Source of the DNA: JAEZRQ01 sp049294415
GTDB lineage: Bacteria; Patescibacteriota; Patescibacteriia; Patescibacteriales; UBA12465
Reading direction: 5' to 3'
Assembly: GCA_049294415.1 (NCBI GenBank)
Contig: JBAQCS010000030.1
Location: forward strand, 1-12,569
Length of the DNA: 12,569 nucleotides
In this document: positions 6,288-11,298 of the stretch, piece after piece
Layout of the letters: the number at the start of each line of letters is the position of its first letter
Position numbering within the stretch: the first letter of the stretch is position 1
The notes under the pieces: model-generated
Told to the model about the DNA's origin: nothing
Databases searched by the model: none
The model's input: only the letters and a program-made list of their open reading frames with translations
Program-made: the position numbers and the translations under genes

Positions 6288-6316
6288 ATTATACTATATA
6301 TTGTGGTATGCTACAA
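6288..6316 (-). promoter_or_regulatory. Predicted promoter of the nrdA-nrdB operon
   Basis: On the minus strand TTGTAG (6316-6311) and TATAAT (6293-6288) are separated by 17 bases. The expected start is near 6281, giving a leader of about 90 bases before the nrdA ATG. The spacer and -10 are overlapped by an NrdR-box-like palindrome. Confidence 0.75.
6291..6306. promoter_or_regulatory. NrdR-box-like operator in the nrd promoter
   Basis: The top-strand sequence ATACTATATATTGTGG matches the published NrdR box acaCwAtATaTwgtgt at 14 of 16 positions, including the whole core CwAtATaTwG. It lies between and over the -35 and -10 of the nrd promoter, where a bound repressor would block RNA polymerase. 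NrdR normally binds two boxes about 31-32 bases apart. At 6259-6274 only the right half of a second box is recognisable (TATCTAGTGG), at a 32-base offset. An NrdR gene is not in this window. Assignment is by motif only. Confidence 0.6.
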
Positions 6317-6330
6317 CACCCAAAAACCTT

Positions 6331-6359
6331 AAAAAAAGCCCCATTTTTTAAGTGGGGCT
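6331..6359 (-). terminator. Rho-independent terminator of the leftward HPF gene
   Basis: AGCCCCA (6337-6343) pairs with TGGGGCT (6353-6359). Read leftwards, the A-run at 6331-6337 gives a seven-base U-tract. It lies 26 bases past the HPF stop and just before the nrd promoter, so it insulates the nrd operon from HPF transcription. Confidence 0.85.
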
Positions 6360-6385
6360 CTCTAAAAAAGATGTTTTTAAAAAAA

Positions 6386-6709
6386 TTAACGACCGCGCTG
6401 TTTATCACGTAATTTCTCTTTATAAGAGATAATTACTTCTTCCATATGATCTTTAACTTTATCAATAGCTTTATACAAATCATCTTCGGTCTTCTCTACT
6501 CTAAGCAGTTCACCAGGAATTTCTAAGTTTATTTCAGCTCGGAAAATTTCTCCTTTATTTTGACTACCAATACTTTTTTCTAGTTCTAAATCTAAATTTA
6601 ACACCTGAATATCACCTAAAAACTTATCCAACATATCAATCTTTTCCTGAGCATAAGTAGCAATCGCCTCAGTCATTTCCAATTTAGTAGCCTTAAGATT
6701 CATTTTCAT
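6386..6709 (-). CDS. hpf: Short ribosome hibernation promoting factor (HPF/RaiA family)
   Basis: HPF binds the 30S decoding region of idle ribosomes, blocks mRNA and tRNA sites, and helps store ribosomes in slow growth. The 107-aa protein has the family's beta-alpha-beta-beta-beta-alpha pattern. It starts MKMNLKATKLEMTEAIATYA, with helix 1 to about residue 30. The strands follow: VLNLDLELEKS (36-46), GEIFRAEINLEIP (53-65) and ELLRVEKTEDD (67-77). Helix 2 begins at about LYKAIDKVKDHMEE (78-91) and ends in a basic RDKQRGR tail. The long-HPF C-terminal dimerisation domain is absent, so this is the short form. The start could be Met1 (6709) or Met3. No Shine-Dalgarno sequence is seen; the leader is A/T-rich. 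The gene is divergent from the hemerythrin gene and transcribed alone from an extended -10 promoter (6786-6814) to the terminator at 6331-6359. Confidence 0.9.
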   Translation of the reverse strand: MKMNLKATKLEMTEAIATYAQEKIDMLDKFLGDIQVLNLDLELEKSIGSQNKGEIFRAEINLEIPGELLRVEKTEDDLYKAIDKVKDHMEEVIISYKEKLRDKQRGR

Positions 6710-6785
6710 AAGCTTATTATTTATTATTTGAAAAGAAACAAATAGTTCTTCTAAAATAACAAATCTTGATTAAACTAACACTCTA

Positions 6786-6814
6786 ATTATATCATTTTGG
6801 ACTTAATAAATCGA
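6786..6814 (-). promoter_or_regulatory. Predicted extended -10 promoter of hpf
   Basis: On the minus strand TGATATAAT (6794-6786) is an extended -10. The -35 region at 6814-6809 (TCGATT) is weak at 17-base spacing. Transcription would start near 6779, about 70 bases before the ATG. The 15 bases around this -10 are repeated in inverted orientation at the divergent hemerythrin promoter. Confidence 0.6.
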
Positions 6815-6846
6815 GAGTAAAATAATCTTAATTATTGTTAATTATT

Positions 6847-6875
6847 TTACTAATATCATAAAAAAATGATATAAT
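6847..6875 (+). promoter_or_regulatory. Predicted extended -10 promoter of the hemerythrin gene, with overlapping palindrome
   Basis: TGATATAAT (6867-6875) forms an extended -10, with a poor -35 (TTACTA, 6847-6852). A 7-bp inverted repeat, ATATCAT (6853-6859) and ATGATAT (6866-6872), is separated by six As and overlaps the -10, so it could be an operator. The start near 6882 leaves a leader of about 24 bases. Confidence 0.6.
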
Positions 6876-6905
6876 TAAATTAATTAAATTAATTATCTAA
6901 AAACT

Positions 6906-7322
6906 ATGTCTTTTATCTCTTGGAAAGAAGAATATGAGCTGGGCATCTCGGAAATAGATGAGCAACACAAAAAAATGTTGAGCATCATTAATGAGTTACA
7001 TGATTTAATGGGCGAAGAAAAAGAAGTCGATCAAGATAAGATTGATAAAATTATCAAAGAAATGGCAGATTATGCTATCTATCATTTCAAAACCGAGGAA
7101 AAGTATTTTCAACTTTTTAATTATGAAAATACCGAATCACACACTACTATTCACAATCAATATGCCGACAAAGTAACCGACTGGCGAACCCGTTATGACG
7201 CCGATAAAGATCCGGCTATCTTTTTCGAAATTTTTAACTACCTACAAGACTGGTGGATTTGGCACATCTGTAATACCGATCGTGATTACGTGCCTTTCAT
7301 GAAGGCTAATGGTGTTGAATAA
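6906..7322 (+). CDS. Bacteriohemerythrin, single domain
   Basis: This is a non-heme di-iron protein of the hemerythrin family that binds O2 reversibly for storage, delivery or sensing. The 138-aa protein is a single four-helix domain, beginning with the family signature W-x-x-E...GI-x-x-ID-x-QH (6-21). All seven iron ligands are present: His21, His60 and Glu64 (HFKTEE), His79 and His83 (HTTIH), and His120 and Asp125 (HICNTD). The aromatic segment YLQDWWIWH (112-120) is typical of helix 4. There is no signal peptide and no fused signalling domain, so it is a free cytosolic protein. The ATG at 6906 has no Shine-Dalgarno sequence, but the residues after it match the family N-terminus. It is transcribed alone, divergent from hpf and convergent with rseP, sharing a bidirectional terminator with the latter. 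Iron-binding and O2-binding are expected from the intact ligands; its physiological role is inferred. Confidence 0.95.
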   Translation: MSFISWKEEYELGISEIDEQHKKMLSIINELHDLMGEEKEVDQDKIDKIIKEMADYAIYHFKTEEKYFQLFNYENTESHTTIHNQYADKVTDWRTRYDADKDPAIFFEIFNYLQDWWIWHICNTDRDYVPFMKANGVE

Positions 7323-7332
7323 TTATTACTAC

Positions 7333-7373
7333 AAAAAAACGCTCCTCCGCCAGCTGGCGGATGGAGCGTTTTT
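7333..7373. terminator. Bidirectional terminator between the hemerythrin gene and rseP
   Basis: A long hairpin has an outer 11-bp stem AAAAACGCTCC/GGAGCGTTTTT (7335-7345 with 7363-7373). Its inner palindrome is TCCGCCAGCTGGCGGA (7346-7361), with one unpaired base at 7362. T-runs follow on the plus strand (7369-7373) and, from the A-run 7333-7339, on the minus strand, so it can end both convergent transcripts. The GC-rich inner palindrome stands out in this AT-rich DNA. Confidence 0.9.
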
Positions 7374-7388
7374 GTTATATAGCGATGA

Positions 7389-8504
7389 TTAGAACATGCG
7401 AGCAATATCTTTATAAGTAACCAATATAATTAAACCAATTAAAATCAAGAAACCAATATTATGAATAACAGCCTCCGTATCGCGATTAATTGCCTTGCCT
7501 CTAATTTTTTCAACTAACAAGAACCAAACGCGACCGCCGTCTAAGGCTGGGAAAGGTAAGAAATTAATCACAGCTAAATTTAAAGATAATAAAGCAGTGA
7601 AATTTAATAGGTTAGTAAAACCATAACGGGCCGCTTCACCAGTTAATTGAGCAATTTTAATTGGGCCGCCTACTGTGTCACCTGCTCCGTGACCAAAAAT
7701 TAAATCACGAATTAAACCAAAGAAAGCTACAATAATAAACCAAAGTACTAAGAAAGTGTGTTTAAAACCTTCCCAAATAGCTTGGAAAAATGGATAAGAA
7801 ACATTATCAACTTGATCTAAGCCAACCCCAATTATAACCTTATCACCACTAACCATTGGTTTAATTTTAACTGTCACAGCTTCGCTGCCTCTGATTACAC
7901 CTAAGGCCACTTCGGAGCCAGCCTTAGAGCTAATATAATTTTGGACCTCAGTAATACTTGTAAAAAACTGGCCATCGGCTCCAACAATTACATCACTAGT
8001 AATAAGCCCAGCTTTTTCAGCTGGAGAATCTTTAACAATTTCAGTAATTTGAATTTTTCCGCCTTCAGTCACAGTTTGCGGAGCACCAATAATAAAGCAG
8101 GCTGAAAATAAAATAAAGGCTAAAACAACATTCATAATAACACCGGCTGATAAAATGATAACTCTCTTCCAAATCTTTTGAGCACCAAAACTATCTTTAT
8201 CTTCACGGTCATTACCATTTTCACCTTTAATCTTTACAAAACCACCCATTGGTAACCAGTTTAAAGAATAAACAGTATCCACTGGGGCTTTATCTTCAGT
8301 TAAATCTTCAATATTTTTATTACCTACTAAACGTAGCCATTTACCGTCTTTGTTTTTATAAAAACCAATAGCACGCGGCGGAAAGCCAAATCCAAATTCC
8401 TCAGCTTTAACACCATAGTGGCGAGCTGTAAAAAAGTGACCCATTTCGTGAGCGAACACTAAAACAGATAGTACTATTAAAAAAATTATGATTGTAATAA
8501 ACAT
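7389..8504 (-). CDS. rseP: RseP-type intramembrane zinc metalloprotease (site-2 protease, M50)
   Basis: This membrane protease of the M50/site-2 family cuts transmembrane substrates such as anti-sigma factors or leftover signal peptides. The zinc motif HEMGH (19-23) lies in the first membrane helix (about 1-25), followed by the usual GFGFPPR stretch (38-44). A second helix (about 114-140) contains the conserved GVIMN. A PDZ domain spans roughly 145-218 (SPAEKAGLITSDVIVGADG). Two more helices are at about 250-266 and 300-316. The C-terminal metal motif NFLPFPALDGG (314-324) supplies the third ligand, Asp322, and a last helix is at 348-364. The length of 371 aa is somewhat shorter than E. coli RseP (about 450 aa), because there is one PDZ domain rather than two. 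The ATG is only 4 bases after the frr stop codon, so it is probably translationally coupled. It is the last gene of the holB-lipoprotein-frr-rseP operon. The substrate is unknown. Confidence 0.95.
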   Translation of the reverse strand: MFITIIIFLIVLSVLVFAHEMGHFFTARHYGVKAEEFGFGFPPRAIGFYKNKDGKWLRLVGNKNIEDLTEDKAPVDTVYSLNWLPMGGFVKIKGENGNDREDKDSFGAQKIWKRVIILSAGVIMNVVLAFILFSACFIIGAPQTVTEGGKIQITEIVKDSPAEKAGLITSDVIVGADGQFFTSITEVQNYISSKAGSEVALGVIRGSEAVTVKIKPMVSGDKVIIGVGLDQVDNVSYPFFQAIWEGFKHTFLVLWFIIVAFFGLIRDLIFGHGAGDTVGGPIKIAQLTGEAARYGFTNLLNFTALLSLNLAVINFLPFPALDGGRVWFLLVEKIRGKAINRDTEAVIHNIGFLILIGLIILVTYKDIARMF

Positions 8505-8508
8505 GTAA

Positions 8509-9063
8509 TTAAATTTCCATTATATCTTTCTCTTTTTTATCACGAATATCTTTAACTTCGTCGTTTTTCTTAGTCATAAATTCATCCATCTCTTTAATGG
8601 CACGGAATTTTTCGTCTTCAGTTAATTCTTTATCTTCAAAGGCTTTTTCAATCACACCTTTAACCTCATCGCGAATCATTCTTAAAGAAATGCGAACTTT
8701 TTCTAAACGTTCATTTAATTTTTTAACTAAATCACGGCGATTTTCTTCGTTAAGTGGCGGAATGCTTAAGCGAATCTTGTCTCCTTCATTTACTACGCCT
8801 AAGCCTAAATTAGCTTCAACAATACCCTTCTCAACCGCCTTAGTAACACTTTTATCCCAAGGGGTGATTAAAAAGCTGCGAGAATCAGAGACGGTAATAT
8901 TAGCTACACCGCTTAAAGAATTCATTACTCCGTAAGCTTCAACTTGCACGCCGTCTAACATAACTGGATTAGCACGACCAGTTCTTAAACTAGCAATATC
9001 ACGTTTAAAAAATTCAATCGCGTTATCAAAATCTTCTTGTTGGTTTTTTACAAAATTATTCAT
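8509..9063 (-). CDS. frr: Ribosome recycling factor
   Basis: RRF works with EF-G to split post-termination 70S complexes so subunits can be reused. The protein is 184 aa, the normal length. It shows the family landmarks in order: LRTGRANP (26-33) in helix 1, the beta-rich domain II with a YG at 44-45, ITPWDKS (71-77), IPPLNEENRRDLVK (101-114), and the long C-terminal helices (about 107-184) ending DKKEKDIMEI. The Arg residues of LRTGR, which contact 23S rRNA, are kept. There is no Shine-Dalgarno sequence. The ATG is 14 bases after the stop of the lipoprotein gene, and the stop is 4 bases before rseP. In many bacteria frr and rseP lie close with uppS, cdsA and dxr between them; here those are missing and the two genes touch. 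Confidence 0.96.
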   Translation of the reverse strand: MNNFVKNQQEDFDNAIEFFKRDIASLRTGRANPVMLDGVQVEAYGVMNSLSGVANITVSDSRSFLITPWDKSVTKAVEKGIVEANLGLGVVNEGDKIRLSIPPLNEENRRDLVKKLNERLEKVRISLRMIRDEVKGVIEKAFEDKELTEDEKFRAIKEMDEFMTKKNDEVKDIRDKKEKDIMEI

Positions 9064-9077
9064 ATATTTTTTATTAA

Positions 9078-10193
9078 TTATTCAGTGTAAGCGCTTAAAT
9101 AAATAACGTTAGGATTCTTATAATCAATTAAGATATCTGAAGCACTGCGGCTAGTTGGCAACTTCTTATTAGACCAAGTAGCACCGCCGTCACTAGACTT
9201 AAAGAAGGTTAGATTAGTAGCATAATAAATCTCCTTACTATTTTTAGGATTGACGGCAATGGTTCTTATAATAGCGTCTTTTTCAGCCGGAAGCAAGCTA
9301 AGTTTTTGCCAACTAACGCCACCATCTGGTGAACGTAATAAGGCCTGATTAGTGGCTAAAAATACCTCTCCTTCCGAAGTAACTACTAAATCTTCATAGA
9401 CAGAACCAATGTTTAAATCATTTAAAACTTCATTGGAATCTGTCCAATCTTCCACCGCAAAATTAGCATCAATATTAGCTGAGTTTTTAGCGTTAGTAAA
9501 AGTATTACTAAAGAAACTATAAATTTTAGCAGTATCAGTCGCCACGTAAATATGACGGCTATCTTTAGGTGATAAAGTAATATTAATAATTGGCTCTGGC
9601 AAACGTTTAATCGCTCGCCAACTATAACCGCCATCGATACTCTTTAAAATATCACCCTTAGAAGTTCCTAAATAAATATTAGCTGGATTATAAAAATCAA
9701 TCGCTAGTGCCTTAAAAATAGTATCAGTATTACCATCTAGATAAATTTGACTCCAGGTTCTAGCACAATCAACTGAACGCATTAAACGATTACTATAAGT
9801 TACATAAATATCGCACTTATTTTTAGGGTTTACCGCTAAACCATAAATAGTGGCTTTAGGTAAACCAGGAGCTTCTAACCAACCAGTTAAAGCATTATAA
9901 GTGTAATAAAGACCCTGTCCGTAAGTAGCTAGGTAAATAGCCGTATTATCACTAGGATCAATCACAATCGATCTAACATTTACCCCAGCAATGTTACCAG
10001 GCTTACCAGAAACTGATGGTGTTAAAGATTGTGACTTAAAAATGCCACCACTATCAACTGACAAAAAGACACCTCCTAAATCGGGATTAGAATTACTAGT
10101 TGTGCCTCCAGAATTAAGAGACAGTGAACAACCGGAAACAGATAAGGCTACAACTGGCAATAAAATTAGAAAATAAATTTTCTGGAATTTCAT
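9078..10193 (-). CDS. Lipoprotein with Asp-box (BNR-type) beta-propeller repeats
   Basis: The N-terminus is a lipoprotein signal: a basic start (MKFQK), a hydrophobic core, and lipobox SVSGC with lipidated Cys22. It should be anchored on the outer face of the membrane. A Ser/Asn/Gly-rich linker (24-38) leads into a beta-propeller of about 330 residues. Four clear Asp-boxes of the form S-x-D-x-x-x-[TS]-W are seen at 140-147, 185-192, 288-295 and 333-340, with a degenerate first one (SVDSGGIF, 45-52). Each follows a strand such as NIYLGTS or EIYYATN, the pattern of sortilin/YCF48/BNR-type blades. This fold usually mediates protein or glycan contact, or helps membrane-complex assembly. No catalytic set, such as sialidase residues, is evident. 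The ATG is 5 bases after the holB stop and the gene ends 14 bases before frr, so it is an operon member between housekeeping genes. Its exact role is unknown. Confidence 0.88.
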   Translation of the reverse strand: MKFQKIYFLILLPVVALSVSGCSLSLNSGGTTSNSNPDLGGVFLSVDSGGIFKSQSLTPSVSGKPGNIAGVNVRSIVIDPSDNTAIYLATYGQGLYYTYNALTGWLEAPGLPKATIYGLAVNPKNKCDIYVTYSNRLMRSVDCARTWSQIYLDGNTDTIFKALAIDFYNPANIYLGTSKGDILKSIDGGYSWRAIKRLPEPIINITLSPKDSRHIYVATDTAKIYSFFSNTFTNAKNSANIDANFAVEDWTDSNEVLNDLNIGSVYEDLVVTSEGEVFLATNQALLRSPDGGVSWQKLSLLPAEKDAIIRTIAVNPKNSKEIYYATNLTFFKSSDGGATWSNKKLPTSRSASDILIDYKNPNVIYLSAYTE

Positions 10194-10198
10194 ATTAT

Positions 10199-11197
10199 TT
10201 AAAGATTATAAATCAACTGCTCTAAAACAGCTGAGGGGGCCACATTAGCGGCTAAATATTTTTTTAGCTTATCTAATAATTCTAACACACTTAAAAAATA
10301 AGGGGCGGAATCGGGATGGCTAGTGATGACCGCTTCGATGTCTGACTGCAGAGCTGAGTGCTGAGCTAAATCCTGACAATTCAAAGAATAAAGTAAAATA
10401 TCACGAGCGGCTCTTTGCCAAATCTCTAAAATCTCTGAAGTTCTATCAACAGTTAAGGCTCCTTCCCCGCTAACTAAACTATTTAAAGCTTTTAAACGAC
10501 TACTGATATCCGTGCCAAAAAAATTAAAAAAAGTTTTAGCAATCAGTAAATGTTTTTCGTATAATTCTTTATCTTCAGCAAACTTAGTAGCTAGTAAGGG
10601 GCGACCGGCTGACAGCGCAGCAATATCTTTCGCGCTACTTCTACCTAAATTTAAATCTTGAAATAAATAATCGTAGATTTTATTAGTTGGCACTGGATAA
10701 AAATATAAAACTTGAGCCCGGGAAACAATAGTAGCTGGTAATAAATCAATTGAAGAAGCTAGTAAAATAACCACCACCTTATCACGTGGTTCTTCTAAAG
10801 TTTTAAGTAAGGCGTTAGCTGCCTCCTGACTTAAAGTTTCGGCTTCTTTAATAATACCAATCTTATAAGAATTCAAAAAAGACGATAAGGACAACATTTT
10901 AATTAACCCACGCACCGCTTCAATTGACACATTTTTCTTACCAGCCTCACGAGCTAAAATATGTAAATCACTATTAACACTAGAAAAAGTGTCCGTATCT
11001 TGGCCATCGGATAACAATAAATTGCGGGCAAAGGCTAAAGCCATGGTGCTTTTGCCCAAATTCTCTGGTCCAGCAAAAATATAGGTCTGAGCTAATTTAG
11101 AAGACGCCAAACTTTTGTCTAAGTAAAGCGCAATTTGCTCATGACCAATTTTTGGCCAATCATATTTAGTTTGATAGGTTTTTGGGTCACTCTTCAT
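10199..11197 (-). CDS. holB: DNA polymerase III delta' subunit (clamp-loader AAA+ protein)
   Basis: Delta' is a stator-like subunit of the sliding-clamp loader. The 332-aa protein begins with the typical lead-in (WPKIGHEQIALYLDKSL, 14-30, then LAQTYIFAGPE). An intact-looking Walker A GPENLGKST follows (43-51), and the Walker-B region is KIGIIKEAETL (112-122), where the acidic DxAE pattern is altered. Next comes the sensor stretch NALLKTLEEP (128-137). The SRC motif that gives the arginine finger appears as SRA (159-161), with Arg160 kept. No zinc-module cysteines are seen. The C-terminal collar domain (about 215-332) is divergent. The alternative, a DnaX gamma/tau protein, is less likely given the length, the absent zinc cysteines and the Walker-B change. 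It is the first gene of the operon. Its ATG has no Shine-Dalgarno sequence and lies about 10 bases after the predicted transcription start. Confidence 0.9.
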   Translation of the reverse strand: MKSDPKTYQTKYDWPKIGHEQIALYLDKSLASSKLAQTYIFAGPENLGKSTMALAFARNLLLSDGQDTDTFSSVNSDLHILAREAGKKNVSIEAVRGLIKMLSLSSFLNSYKIGIIKEAETLSQEAANALLKTLEEPRDKVVVILLASSIDLLPATIVSRAQVLYFYPVPTNKIYDYLFQDLNLGRSSAKDIAALSAGRPLLATKFAEDKELYEKHLLIAKTFFNFFGTDISSRLKALNSLVSGEGALTVDRTSEILEIWQRAARDILLYSLNCQDLAQHSALQSDIEAVITSHPDSAPYFLSVLELLDKLKKYLAANVAPSAVLEQLIYNL

Positions 11198-11213
11198 AAA
11201 TTTTTATACTTTT

Positions 11214-11240
11214 ATTATATCATAATAAGTGATTAGTCAA
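11214..11240 (-). promoter_or_regulatory. Predicted promoter of the holB-lipoprotein-frr-rseP operon
   Basis: On the minus strand TGATATAAT (11222-11214) is an extended -10. TTGACT (11240-11235) lies 15 bases upstream of TATAAT, slightly close; shifting to 17 bases gives a weaker TTTTGA. The start near 11207 would give a leader of only about 10 bases. Confidence 0.65.
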
Positions 11241-11254
11241 AATGGCTGTTTTGA

Positions 11255-11283
11255 TTGATTTTTTGCCTTAAGATTGCTATATT
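11255..11283 (+). promoter_or_regulatory. Predicted promoter of the sugar-phosphate transferase gene
   Basis: TTGATT (11255-11260), 17 bases, then TATATT (11278-11283) with TG at 11275-11276. The expected start near 11290 leaves a leader of about 9 bases. The AGGGG at 11284-11288 that resembles a Shine-Dalgarno sequence would then lie upstream of the RNA start. Confidence 0.7.
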
Positions 11284-11298
11284 AGGGGTAATAAATAT

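Larger units (their letters stand above)
6784..6877. repeat. 15-bp inverted repeat carrying both -10 boxes of the divergent hpf/hemerythrin promoters
   Basis: AAAATGATATAATTA on the top strand at 6863-6877 is matched exactly by its reverse complement at 6784-6798. Each arm holds the extended -10 of the promoter reading out of it. Shared sequence beyond the -10 itself suggests a common regulatory feature or simply a strong local promoter consensus. Confidence 0.75.

Noticed and set aside
6871..6895. AATTAAATTAATT low-complexity repeats before the hemerythrin gene
   Set aside because: Simple AT-rich leader sequence; no consistent unit or symmetry beyond what base composition gives.
8597..8935. 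Rightward 112-codon frame opposite frr
   Set aside because: Antisense to a complete, well conserved ribosome recycling factor gene.
9422..9634. Leftward 70-codon frame within the lipoprotein gene
   Set aside because: Frame-shifted copy of the beta-propeller coding region; the main frame is continuous, so it is not a frameshift remnant.
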